Both the position numbers and the translations under genes were made by a program. The notes below the pieces were generated by a model. It made no database searches, had not been told where the DNA came from, and saw only the letters and a list, made by a program, of their open reading frames with translations. Below, piece after piece: positions 12,989-20,147 of a stretch of DNA of 23,757 bases. Numbering within the stretch: position 1 is the stretch's first letter; each line of letters opens with the position of its first letter. The DNA comes from Streptomyces sp. NRRL F-5630 (GTDB lineage Bacteria; Actinomycetota; Actinomycetes; Streptomycetales; Streptomycetaceae), in contig NZ_JOGO01000084.1 of the NCBI RefSeq assembly GCF_000719475.1, positions 1 to 23,757 on the forward strand, given 5' to 3'.

Positions 12989-14377
12989 CTACCGCGCCTC
13001 CGCCGCGCCCGGCCGGACCTCGCCGTCGCCGGCCCCTCGCACGAGCGGGAGCGGTTCCGCCGCGCTCAGGTCCGGGTCGTCGACGGCGAAGGTCCGCACG
13101 CGTCCCGGACGGTCGTCGTACGGCGTCTCGAAGCGCACCGTGACCCGTCCGAGCCCACTGCCCTGCACCCACCCGGCCCCGTGCTCCCTGTGCTCGACGT
13201 CCTGGCCCGGGCGCCACAGGGGCACGGGTGGTGCGGCCGGGACGGGCACGGATGTGGTCACCAGGAGGGGCGCGGGGGCGGCGCGCGCGAGGGGCTCCTC
13301 GCCGGTCGTCGTCCGCGCGAAGAGCACCTCCTGCGTGAAGTCGGCGAGCCCGGAGACCCCCACACCGAGCAGCCGCACCCCACCCGTCGTGTCCACGAGC
13401 TCCAGGAGCCGCGCCGCCGCCTCGCGCACGACGGCCGGGTCATCGGTGGGCGCGCGCAGCGTCTCGGAGCGCGTCAGCGTCGAGAAGTCGTACCGCCGCA
13501 CCTTGAGCACCACGGTCCGCCCCGAGCGTCCACTCGCGCGCAGCCGCCCGACGCAGCGGTCGGCGAGCGCGGCGACCTCGGCCCGTACCCGTACCCGGTC
13601 GTGGATGTCCACGTCGTACGTGTCCTCGACCGAGATCGACTTGCCCTCCCGCTCGGCGACGACGGGCCGCTCGTCGTGCGCGAGCGCCATGGCGTAGACC
13701 CCCGCGCCGTGCGCCTTCCCGAGCAGCCGGACGAGTTCGTCCTCGCCCGCCTCCGCGATCTCCCCGATCGTGCTGATCCCGGCCCTGCGCAGATGGTCCC
13801 CGGTGGCGGGACCGACCCCGGGCAGCACCCGCACGGAGAGCGGCGCGAGCAGTTCGCGCTCGGTGCCGGGCTCGATCAGGACCAGCCCGTCCGGCTTCGC
13901 CCGCTCGGAGCCGATCTTCGCGAGCATCTTCGAGGCCGCGAGCCCCACGGAGCCCGTCAGCCCCGTCCGCGCCTTGATATCGGCGCGCAACCGCTCCCCC
14001 ACCGCGCGTGCCGTCTGCGCGTCGGAGGCCACGCCCCCGGCCTCCAGGTCGACGAACGCCTCGTCGAGACTGAGGGGCTCCACGAGCGGCGAGAGGGCCC
14101 CGAGCAGTTCCATCACCTGCTCGCTCACACTCCGGTAGAGCGTGAAGCGCGGAAAGAGGTACGCGGCGTTCGGCGCGAGACGGCGCGCCTGCGCGGTCGG
14201 CATCGCCGAGTGCACCCCGAAGGCGCGCGCCTCGTACGACGCCGTGGAGACGACCCCGCGCGGCCCGAGCCCGCCGACGACGACCGCCTTGCCGCGCAGG
14301 CTCGGCTTCGCCGCCTGCTCGGCGGCGGCGAAGAAGGCATCCATGTCCAGATGCATCACGGTGGGGGCACGTCTCAC
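12989..14377 (-). CDS. dinB: DNA polymerase IV (Y-family) with C-terminal SH3/Tudor-like extension
   Basis: Pol IV copies past DNA lesions with low fidelity. The 462-residue product has the palm motifs HLDMDAFFAAAEQ (D11 and D13, steric-gate position F16) and PLSLDEAFVDL, the helix-hairpin-helix VLPGVGPATGDHL, and a little-finger domain from about residue 245. QEVLF, in LADFTQEVLFART, fits a QxxLF sliding-clamp binding motif. Beyond it are about 115 residues, absent from E. coli Pol IV, whose end (QDVEHREHGAGWVQGSG, RVTVRFE, VRTFAVDDPDL) resembles the Tudor/SH3-like end of UvrD/PcrA. The start is GTG 14377: homologues begin MR-APT-xxHLDMDAF, and the predicted transcription start coincides with this GTG, suggesting a leaderless mRNA. 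A frame continuing upstream to 15292 is antisense or overlapping noise and not part of dinB. Confidence 0.95.
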   Translation of the reverse strand: MRRAPTVMHLDMDAFFAAAEQAAKPSLRGKAVVVGGLGPRGVVSTASYEARAFGVHSAMPTAQARRLAPNAAYLFPRFTLYRSVSEQVMELLGALSPLVEPLSLDEAFVDLEAGGVASDAQTARAVGERLRADIKARTGLTGSVGLAASKMLAKIGSERAKPDGLVLIEPGTERELLAPLSVRVLPGVGPATGDHLRRAGISTIGEIAEAGEDELVRLLGKAHGAGVYAMALAHDERPVVAEREGKSISVEDTYDVDIHDRVRVRAEVAALADRCVGRLRASGRSGRTVVLKVRRYDFSTLTRSETLRAPTDDPAVVREAAARLLELVDTTGGVRLLGVGVSGLADFTQEVLFARTTTGEEPLARAAPAPLLVTTSVPVPAAPPVPLWRPGQDVEHREHGAGWVQGSGLGRVTVRFETPYDDRPGRVRTFAVDDPDLSAAEPLPLVRGAGDGEVRPGAAEAR

Positions 14378-14383
14378 ACCCCC

Positions 14384-14406
14384 ATGCTCGCGCACCCCAC
14401 TGACAA
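14384..14406 (-). promoter_or_regulatory. PafBC/RecA-NDp-type DNA-damage promoter of dinB
   Basis: On the minus strand TTGTCAGTG (14398-14406) is followed after eight bases by GAGCAT (14384-14389). The known LexA-independent damage promoter of actinobacteria reads TTGTC(A/G)GTG-N8-TAGNNT. The first element matches fully; the -10 keeps A and final T but has G at its first position. The start would be at or next to 14377, the G of the dinB GTG. Confidence 0.68.
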
Positions 14407-14576
14407 CGCCCGGTACGGAGTGCCGGGGACACGGGGGAAGGCCGGGCGCCGGGGAGGACTGGGAGCCCTCGGCGGGCGGGAGCGCCGGTGAAGACCCGTA
14501 CCTGGAGAGGGCGAGCCTACTGAGGGCGGCCCGTACCCGAGGGGGGGGCGGGACCGCCAGGGGACCGCGAGGGAAT

Positions 14577-14611
14577 ACAGAAAAGGCGGGCAGCCGCCCG
14601 GCCGCCCGCCT
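14577..14611 (-). terminator. Intrinsic terminator of the first MerR gene
   Basis: On the minus strand AGGCGGGC (14611-14604) pairs with GCCCGCCT (14591-14584), and three more pairs form inside. The stem is followed by TTTTCT. It lies 30 bp after the MerR stop. This is one of the few hairpins here with a real T-run. Confidence 0.82.
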
Positions 14612-14640
14612 CCTTGCCACGAGGTCCTGCGAGGTCCGGG

Positions 14641-15264
14641 TCACACCGCCCGGTTGCGCCGCCGCGCCGCGAGTTCGTCCCCGGTGGCCTCGCCACCGCG
14701 GACCACCGTCTCCCCCTCGCCCACGAGGTCGACCCGCTCGCCGTGCAGTTGCGCCAGCGCCGCCTCGACATCGCGCTGCACGACCCCCACGGCGATGCCG
14801 AAGACGCCCTGCCCGCCCTGGAGCAGTTCGACGACCTCCTCGGACGACGTGCACTCGTAGACCGTCGCCCCGTCGCTCATGAGGGTCATCCCCTCCAGGT
14901 CCTTGGGGTCGCGGTGGCGCAGGTGCTGCACGGTGCCGCGGATGTTCTGGAGGGCGACCCCGGTGTCGAGGAAGCGCCGCACGATCTTGAGGACCACGAC
15001 GTCGTGGAAGCTGTAGAGCCGCTGGGTCCCGGAGCCCTGCGCGGCGCGCACACTCGGCTCCACGAGCCCGGTGCGCGCCCAGTAGTCGAGCTGGCGGTAC
15101 GTGATGCCTGCCGCCACACACGCCGTCGGCCCCCGGTATCCCACCGCGGGCGCGGGCACGACCGCCTGCGGCCCCGACGCGCCCCCGCGCAGCGGCAGGG
15201 GAGCCTCGCCGTTCGGGCGTCGTCCGGGAACGCCCCCCACCCTGCTGTCGCCGCTGCTTCTCAC
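14641..15264 (-). CDS. MerR-family transcriptional regulator (Rv1830-like)
   Basis: A 207-residue DNA-binding protein. A 40-residue proline/glycine-rich leader precedes a MerR winged helix-turn-helix: GYRGPTACVAAGITYRQLDYW (about 42-62), ARTGLVEPSVRAAQGSGTQRLYSFHDVVVLKIV and FLDTGVALQNIR. The C-terminal part (QGVFGIAVGVVQRDVEAAL) has no cysteine cluster typical of metal-sensing MerR proteins, so the signal is unknown. Its position next to DUF151, the second MerR and garA matches mycobacterial Rv1830, a regulator linked to cell growth and division. The start is GTG 15264 with GGAGGT about six bases upstream. It has its own promoter (15294-15322) and terminator, so it is probably monocistronic. 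Some homologues may start further downstream, as the first 40 residues look poorly conserved. Confidence 0.9.
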   Translation of the reverse strand: MRSSGDSRVGGVPGRRPNGEAPLPLRGGASGPQAVVPAPAVGYRGPTACVAAGITYRQLDYWARTGLVEPSVRAAQGSGTQRLYSFHDVVVLKIVRRFLDTGVALQNIRGTVQHLRHRDPKDLEGMTLMSDGATVYECTSSEEVVELLQGGQGVFGIAVGVVQRDVEAALAQLHGERVDLVGEGETVVRGGEATGDELAARRRNRAV

Positions 15265-15293
15265 GCCGACCTCCGTCCTCGACCTGGCACATG

Positions 15294-15322
15294 ACGGTAG
15301 GCAGTCACCCGGGGTGCGTCAA
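15294..15322 (-). promoter_or_regulatory. Housekeeping-type promoter of the first MerR gene
   Basis: On the minus strand TTGACG (15317-15322) and TACCGT (15294-15299) are separated by 17 bp, close to the sigma-HrdB consensus. The start is expected near 15287, giving a leader of about 23 bases that contains the ribosome-binding site. Confidence 0.75.
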
Positions 15323-15413
15323 CGATCGCCACGCTGGGCACGCCGGGTGAAATTCCCCCAGAGAGTGGTTTAGCGCGCGGTGTGTGGGGGTAGGGCTAGC
15401 CGAATGCCTGCGC

Positions 15414-15442
15414 GCCCCCGGTTCTCCACGGGAACCGGGGGC
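15414..15442 (-). terminator. Terminator of the DUF151 gene
   Basis: GCCCCCGGTTC (15414-15424) and GAACCGGGGGC (15432-15442) form a perfect 11-bp stem with a seven-base loop. It begins 12 bp past the DUF151 stop and separates it from the MerR promoter. Confidence 0.82.
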
Positions 15443-15453
15443 ACGGAGCGGCC

Positions 15454-15927
15454 TCACTGACTGTTGGTCCCGAAGTCCTCGGGAGAGATCTGGTCGAGGA
15501 ACTCGCGGAACTTCTCCACCTCGTCCTCCTGCTCGTCGGGGATCGCGATCCCCGCGCTGTCGAGCAGTTCCTCCGCACCGTAGATCGGCGAGCCGGTGCG
15601 CAGGGCGAGCGCTATGGCGTCGGAGGGGCGGGCGCTGACCTCGATACCACTGGCGAAGACGAGTTCCGCGTGGAAGATGCCGTCCTTGAGCCCGGTGATG
15701 CGGACCTCGGTCAGCTCCTGGCCGACGGCTTCGAGCACGTTCTTGAAGAGGTCGTGCGTCAGCGGCCTGGCGGGGGTCATCCCCTGCTGGGCGAAGGCGA
15801 TGGCCGTCGCCTCGCCGGCACCGATCCAGATGGGAAGGTACCGGTCGCCTCCCACTTCTCGCAGGAGCACGATCGGCTGGTTGGAGGGCATTTCGACCCG
15901 GACACCTACGACGTCGAGCTCATTCAC
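15454..15927 (-). CDS. DUF151 / bifunctional nuclease family protein
   Basis: A 157-residue protein covering the whole DUF151 domain: MNELDVVGVRVEMPSNQPIV, YLPIWIGAGEATAIAFAQ, a central LTHDLFKNVLEAVGQELTEV and VSARPSDAIALALRTGSPIY. The acidic tail PDEQEDEVEKFREFLDQISP is typical of actinobacteria. Plant and other relatives have reported nuclease activity (bifunctional nuclease), and the mycobacterial orthologue is Rv1829; the bacterial role is not established. The start is GTG 15927; only a weak AGGG lies upstream. It is separated from the second MerR gene by 233 bp, in which I see no gene and no clear promoter, so it may have its own promoter there. Confidence 0.95.
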   Translation of the reverse strand: MNELDVVGVRVEMPSNQPIVLLREVGGDRYLPIWIGAGEATAIAFAQQGMTPARPLTHDLFKNVLEAVGQELTEVRITGLKDGIFHAELVFASGIEVSARPSDAIALALRTGSPIYGAEELLDSAGIAIPDEQEDEVEKFREFLDQISPEDFGTNSQ

Positions 15928-16160
15928 ACACCAACCCTAGGTCGTCCCCGGCCGGTTTGGGTAGTCGGGGGCGTACGAGCAGGGAGGCACAGGCCCGAAA
16001 GGCGCACCGCCCCGGTGGGGAAGGGCTCGCGAGAACCGGTGGGGCAAGGGCCCGCACCTGGGAAAAGCGGCCTCGCGGCACGCCCCAGGAGAAGCGGCCC
16101 TCCGGGACAGTGGGTGCGCCGCGGCCTCGCCCCGACCGGGCGCGCCCGCCCCGGCCGCGC

Positions 16161-16916
16161 TCAGGACCGTACGTCGAGTGCCAGCTCGACCAGCGCGGTG
16201 TGCAGTCCCGTCGCCAGGTCGGCCAGCTCGCGGGTGCGCTCCTCCGCCTGGACCCGCGTCTGCGGGTTGCGGTGGCGGACGAGCGGGGCGACGACCTGCT
16301 CGACGAGCCCCGCCTCGCGGTCGGCGGCGGCCTTGGTGGCCCGGAGGTGCCGCGGCTCGATGCCGTGCCGCCCGAGTTCCGAGACGAGCCGGGCGATGCG
16401 CACGAGGCGCGCGTCGTAGTACCCGTCGGGGAGCGCGGAGACGAGGCCGTACGACTCCCAGGCAGTGAGTTCCGCCTCGTCCACGCCCGCCGCGGCGAGC
16501 AGTTCGGCACGGCCGAGACGGCTCACGGTCACCTCGTCGCGCGGCGGGGGGCCGCTCTGCCGGCCGACGAGCGGTGCCGCCGGGCGCTCACCGCGCTCGA
16601 CGGCGTCCAGGTACTCGCGGATCGCCTTGAGCGGCAGGTAGTGGTCGCGCTGCATCCGCAGGACGTGGCCGAGGCGCTCCACGTCCCGCGGGGTGAACTT
16701 GCGGTATCCGGAAGGGGTGCGCTGGGGCTCGATGAGCCCCTCCGCCTCCAGAAAGCGGATCTTGGAGATGGTGACCTCGGGGAACTCCTCGCGGAGGATG
16801 TTCAGCACGGCCCCGATACTCACCGGGCGAGTCCGCTCGGTGACGGTGTTCACCGGGCGAGTCCGCTCGGTGGCGGTGCCGTCGAGATCGGCACCGCCCC
16901 TCGCACTGTCCACCAT
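16161..16916 (-). CDS. MerR-family transcriptional regulator (Rv1828-like)
   Basis: A 251-residue regulator with the MerR DNA-binding domain at about residues 32-105: SIGAVLNILREEFPEVTISK, IRFLEAEGLIEPQRTPSGYR and HVLRMQRDHYLPLKAIREYL. It closely resembles M. tuberculosis Rv1828, also next to garA. The C-terminal half (AAGVDEAELTAWESYGLV onward) is helical and has no recognised ligand site. The N-terminus before the domain is a short disordered arm created partly by a 30-bp tandem duplication (TERTRPVN-TV-TERTRPVS). The start is ATG 16916, 18 bp after the garA stop, so both are probably in one transcript. AGGGGG sits very close to the ATG, so a start further in, such as the GTG just before SIGAVL, remains possible. 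Confidence 0.93.
   Translation of the reverse strand: MVDSARGGADLDGTATERTRPVNTVTERTRPVSIGAVLNILREEFPEVTISKIRFLEAEGLIEPQRTPSGYRKFTPRDVERLGHVLRMQRDHYLPLKAIREYLDAVERGERPAAPLVGRQSGPPPRDEVTVSRLGRAELLAAAGVDEAELTAWESYGLVSALPDGYYDARLVRIARLVSELGRHGIEPRHLRATKAAADREAGLVEQVVAPLVRHRNPQTRVQAEERTRELADLATGLHTALVELALDVRS
16821..16878 (-). repeat. 30-bp tandem duplication inside the second MerR gene
   Basis: CACCGGGCGAGTCCGCTCGG followed by TGACGGTG (16821-16848) recurs at 16851-16878 as the same 28 bases with one change (TGGCGGTG). The period is 30 bp, so the reading frame is kept and the protein carries TERTRPV twice just before the DNA-binding domain. Confidence 0.85.
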
Positions 16917-16934
16917 GCCCCCTGCTCTCGCGGG

Positions 16935-17759
16935 TCAGAGTGCCTGCTGGCTCGCGTAGAAGACCAGCCGGTACTTGCCGATCTGCACCTCGTCGCCGTT
17001 GGCGAGCACGACCGAGTCGATGCGCTCACGGTTGACGTAGGTGCCGTTGAGACTGCCGACGTCGGCGACCGTGAAGGTGCCGTCCGCCGCCCGCCGGAAC
17101 TCCACGTGCCGCCGGGAGACGGTCACGTCGTCAAGGAAGATGTCGCTCTGCGGGTGTCGGCCCGCCGTGGTCAGCTCCCCGTCGAGCAGGAAGCGGCTGC
17201 CCGAGTTGGGGCCGCGCCGCACGATCAGGAGCGCCGAGCCGAGCGGCAGGGCGTCCACGGCCGCCTGGGCCTCCGGGGAGAGCGCGGGCAGCGCCGTCTG
17301 TCCGGTGGCCTCGGGGTCGTACGCCTCAAGCCCCGAGATCGAGATGGTCGACGTGGTCTCCGAGGCGCGCTCGGGCACCGCGCCGGGGCGCAACGGGGCA
17401 CCGCAGTTGGAGCAGAAGCGGCCGGTCTGTGGGTTCTGATGACCGCACCTGCCGCACACCAGAAAACCCATGGACGAGTCCTCCTGACCCTGCTGTCCCG
17501 CGGAAGCGTTCGACGCATACGAGTCGCGGGCGAACCCTCCACCCGTACTTGAGGTTGACGGTTGCCCGAAACCTATGCCGTCCGCGGTGGCCGGGTCAAC
17601 AGCCGACGCGCCCTGTCCACCCTGCGTACCACCAGCCGGACCAGCGACTTCGTCACGGAACAGCGGGCGCTCCCCCTCCTCGCCGGGACGGGCGCGGTGC
17701 CGCGCGGCGGCACCGTCCTCGCGCTTGTTCCTGCCGAACAACTTCGAAAAAAAACTCAC
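16935..17759 (-). CDS. garA: GarA/OdhI-type FHA protein with zinc ribbon
   Basis: GarA is a phospho-switch protein: unphosphorylated, its FHA domain inhibits 2-oxoglutarate dehydrogenase and controls glutamate enzymes; phosphorylation of an ETT motif by PknB/PknG-type kinases makes it bind itself and release them. Here the 274 residues hold a disordered Gly/Ser-rich N-terminus (1-95), a zinc ribbon CGRCGHQNPQTGRFCSNCG (C102, C105, C116, C119), the phospho-acceptor motif ETTS (134-137) and a C-terminal FHA domain (about 178-268) with TAGRHPQSDIFLDD, VSRRHVEF and GSLNGTYVN. The zinc ribbon and long N-terminus are absent from mycobacterial GarA (about 160 residues) but usual in Streptomyces as I know them. 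The start is GTG 17759 with AAGGGG about nine bases upstream. Codons 2-4 contain a run of eight T. The MerR gene follows after 18 bp. Confidence 0.94.
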   Translation of the reverse strand: MSFFSKLFGRNKREDGAAARHRARPGEEGERPLFRDEVAGPAGGTQGGQGASAVDPATADGIGFGQPSTSSTGGGFARDSYASNASAGQQGQEDSSMGFLVCGRCGHQNPQTGRFCSNCGAPLRPGAVPERASETTSTISISGLEAYDPEATGQTALPALSPEAQAAVDALPLGSALLIVRRGPNSGSRFLLDGELTTAGRHPQSDIFLDDVTVSRRHVEFRRAADGTFTVADVGSLNGTYVNRERIDSVVLANGDEVQIGKYRLVFYASQQAL

Positions 17760-17825
17760 GGGCGATTCCCCTTGACCGAAACAGACCCGCCCGTGGGGCA
17801 GGACGAACCCTCATTGCTCTCACTG

Positions 17826-17868
17826 ACTGTCCGGGACATCTCCACGAGGCCCACGATCACCGGACAGT
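17826..17868. repeat. Inverted repeat upstream of garA
   Basis: ACTGTCCGG (17826-17834) and CCGGACAGT (17860-17868) are exact complements separated by 25 bp, 67-109 bp upstream of the garA start. It may be an operator with two half-sites or a structured leader. No clear -35/-10 pair was found beside it. Confidence 0.5.
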
Positions 17869-17948
17869 TTCCCCTACGCGCCGGTCTGACGACGCGTCGA
17901 CCCCCCGCTTCCTCCTGCCCTCGCGCGGCAATCGTCATGCGCACCGCT

Positions 17949-18857
17949 TCACCGCGAGGACGACTGAGCGTAATCGGGCGTCTTCGCGGGCCGCAAGGCG
18001 TCCACGACGATCTTCTTTTCCTCCTGTACCACGACGGTGGCCTGCTCCTTCTCCAGAGTCTGCACGACTCCGCCCGGGATGCTGAGCGCGGGCGTGAGGT
18101 CCTGCGGCTTGCCGATGACCTTGAACCGGAAGGGGGCGTCGATCTTGTGCCCGTCGATCCGCACGCTCTTACCCTCGTCGGTCAGATACGTACTCGCGAC
18201 GACCCGGACGTCCCCGATCTGGATCGCCTCCGCTCCCGCCGCGCGCAGCTCCTGGATGGTGTCGAGGAGCATGTCGGCCTTGACCCGGTGCCGCGGGTCC
18301 TGGACCGTCACCGTGATCCCGGGGCCCTGCGCGGCCACCGTGCCGGCCAGGATGCCGAGCTGGCGTTCCTTCTCCACGGTCTGCTTCCGTGCCTCCTCCG
18401 CCTGGTCCGAGCTGTTCTCCAGCTCCGTGCGCTGGCTCTCCAGACTCTGCTTCTCGTCTTCCAGACGCTGAGTACGGTCATCCAGTTCATCGAGGATACG
18501 GACAAGATCTTCCTGGCGTGCCCCCCGCAGCGCGCTGCTGTCGTTGTGCGACCGCACCTGGATGGCGAGACCGAGGCCGAGGCCGAAGAGCAGCAGCGCG
18601 ACGATGAGCTGTGCGCGGGTGACGCGCGGCGGCCACAGGCCCTTGACGAGCCGCTGACGCCCCGTCAGCCCGGGACCGGCGCCCGCGGGCGTGCGCGGCG
18701 GCTCCGGGGGCCTCCCGGCCCGCTGGTCCGCCGTCCGCCGCGCCTCGTTCCTGTGGCCGATCCGCGCGCGCGGCTGTTCCGGGGGCAGTTCGGCGGCCCA
18801 CATCCGGGGCCGTTCCCTGGGCGGTTCGCCGGGTCGCTCGTCGGGCGTTTCGCTCAT
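17949..18857 (-). CDS. DUF881-family membrane-anchored protein (second of the cassette)
   Basis: A 302-residue protein with a cytoplasmic proline/arginine-rich N-terminus (1-80), one membrane span at about 82-101 (LIVALLLFGLGLGLAIQV), a coiled coil (about 110-160, rich in Glu/Gln/Leu) and an extracytoplasmic DUF881 domain from about 165 (LAGTVAAQGPGITVTVQDP, ELRAAGAEAIQIGDVRVVAS, FKVIGKPQDL). DUF881 proteins occur in actinobacteria and Firmicutes next to sbp; their function is unknown, although the fold and place suggest a cell-envelope complex. The mycobacterial equivalent is Rv1825. I chose ATG 18857, seven bases after the sbp stop, which implies coupled translation. The frame extends upstream to 18962 but that part overlaps sbp and is unlikely to be coding. 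Confidence 0.92.
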   Translation of the reverse strand: MSETPDERPGEPPRERPRMWAAELPPEQPRARIGHRNEARRTADQRAGRPPEPPRTPAGAGPGLTGRQRLVKGLWPPRVTRAQLIVALLLFGLGLGLAIQVRSHNDSSALRGARQEDLVRILDELDDRTQRLEDEKQSLESQRTELENSSDQAEEARKQTVEKERQLGILAGTVAAQGPGITVTVQDPRHRVKADMLLDTIQELRAAGAEAIQIGDVRVVASTYLTDEGKSVRIDGHKIDAPFRFKVIGKPQDLTPALSIPGGVVQTLEKEQATVVVQEEKKIVVDALRPAKTPDYAQSSSR

Positions 18858-18864
18858 GATGCGC

Positions 18865-19197
18865 TCACGCCCTGAACACGTGGCGGCGGATCGCTGCCGC
18901 GTTGGAGAAGATGCGGATACCGAGAACGACGACGACGCCGGTGGACAACTGGGCGCCGACACCGAGTTTGTCGCCGAGGAAGACGATGAGCGCGGCGACG
19001 ACGACGTTGGAGAGGAAGGAGACGACGAAGACCTTGTCGTCGAATATGCCGTCGAGCATCGCGCGCAGGCCGCCGAAGACGGCGTCGAGGGCCGCGACGA
19101 CGGCGATGGGCAGATACGGCTCGACGACGGCGGGCACCTCGGGGCGGACGAAGAGTCCCACCACCACCCCCACGACGAGGCCCAGTACGGCGATCAC
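18865..19197 (-). CDS. sbp: Small basic protein Sbp (DUF1290), membrane protein
   Basis: A 110-residue hydrophobic protein with three likely membrane spans (about 2-17, 27-45, 56-75, with a fourth weaker stretch 80-95) and a basic C-terminus (IRRHVFRA). LPIAVVAALDAVFGGLRAML followed by FDDKVFVVSF is the characteristic DUF1290 core. It corresponds to Rv1824 in M. tuberculosis and to small basic protein genes near division genes in Firmicutes. Function is unknown. The start is GTG 19197, whose GTGA overlaps the TGA stop of the preceding DUF881 gene by four bases, with GGAAGGG a few bases upstream. That fixes the start and implies translational coupling. A much longer frame reading through from 20571 is spurious. 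Confidence 0.93.
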   Translation of the reverse strand: MIAVLGLVVGVVVGLFVRPEVPAVVEPYLPIAVVAALDAVFGGLRAMLDGIFDDKVFVVSFLSNVVVAALIVFLGDKLGVGAQLSTGVVVVLGIRIFSNAAAIRRHVFRA

Positions 19198-20147
19198 GAT
19201 GTGCCCTTCCCTGCTGGATTCTCTGTGTTCGACTGCGTCTTCGGCTGTGCCCCCGGCTGCTTCTCCGCCGGCGTCTGCGGGCGGGCGGAGCGCACCCGTA
19301 CCGCCGGCGCCGCGGGGACGCGCAGGGAGTCCTCGGCGGAGAGTTTCACCCGGATGTCGTAGTCCTTGTGCAAGCGGTCCAGGTACCGGCCGTCCACGCT
19401 GCGCCCGAAGCGGTCCTTCAGCCGTGGCCCGTCCCCGAGGGCGAGGACGGTGTACGGCGGCACGAGCGGCTTGTTGTCGACGAGCACGGCCTCCCCGGCC
19501 GCCCGGATCGCCGAGAGCGCGGTGAGGCGCTGCCCGTTGACCGCGACGGCCTCGGCGCCCGACTCCCACAGGCCGTTGACGACGCGTTGCAGATCGCGGT
19601 CCCGTACGCGTCCGATGTCGGAGAAGTCGGTGGTCTGCCGGGGCCCGTCGCCTGTGCTGGTCTGGGCTGAGGCCGCGTCGTCCACGACGAGCCGGACTCC
19701 CGGGCCCTGCGCCGCGCTCGCCCCGGAGAGCAGGCCGAGCAGCCGGACCCGGTCCGTGCCGTTGTCCTTGAGCGCCGCGTCCTGGCGCCGGCCCACCTCG
19801 TCGCGCAGCGACTCGACGTGTTTCTCCAGGCGATCGGCCGCGTCGCTCTCGTCGTTGATGCGGTCGATGAGTTCCTCGCGCTCCTTGGCGAGCACCGGAG
19901 CACTCTCTCGCGCCTGCGAGGCGCCGACCGTCACGACGAGGGCGGCGAGGACGAGGCCCAGGCCGAGGAGCAGCCGGCCGCGCAGGGTACGCGGGAGCCC
20001 CGCGGCGCCTCCCGCCGCCCGCTTGCGCGCGGCGGCCTCGGCGTAGCCGTCGTCGAGGCTGTGGTCCATGACGTTCGTCAGCAGCGACATGGAGGCGTCC
20101 GGGCGCCGGGAGGGGGCGCCGCCTCGGGTGGGGGGCTGCTGCGACAT
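19194..20147 (-). CDS. DUF881-family membrane-anchored protein (first of the cassette)
   Basis: A 317-residue protein, first of the DUF881-sbp-DUF881 cassette (Rv1823-like). A cytoplasmic N-terminus containing SMSLLTNVMDHSLDDGYAEA leads to one membrane span (about 58-76, LLLGLGLVLAALVVTVGAS), a coiled coil (about 85-125) and the DUF881 domain (LLSGASAAQGPGVRLVVDD, VVNGLWESGAEAVAVNGQRL, PPYTVLALGD). A threonine/proline/glutamine-rich tail of about 40 residues ends the protein. ATG 20147 gives the usual MSQQPP start. An in-frame ATG three codons upstream (20156) is an alternative; neither has a ribosome-binding site at normal distance, since the only GGAGG lies more than 20 bases away. It overlaps sbp by four bases. 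Confidence 0.92.
   Translation of the reverse strand: MSQQPPTRGGAPSRRPDASMSLLTNVMDHSLDDGYAEAAARKRAAGGAAGLPRTLRGRLLLGLGLVLAALVVTVGASQARESAPVLAKEREELIDRINDESDAADRLEKHVESLRDEVGRRQDAALKDNGTDRVRLLGLLSGASAAQGPGVRLVVDDAASAQTSTGDGPRQTTDFSDIGRVRDRDLQRVVNGLWESGAEAVAVNGQRLTALSAIRAAGEAVLVDNKPLVPPYTVLALGDGPRLKDRFGRSVDGRYLDRLHKDYDIRVKLSAEDSLRVPAAPAVRVRSARPQTPAEKQPGAQPKTQSNTENPAGKGTS

Noticed and set aside
14378..15292. 767-codon frame joining dinB to a long N-terminal region
   Set aside because: The extra part overlaps the well-supported MerR gene on the same strand in another frame, is Arg/Gly-rich noise, and contains the dinB promoter and MerR terminator. DinB homologues begin at the chosen GTG.
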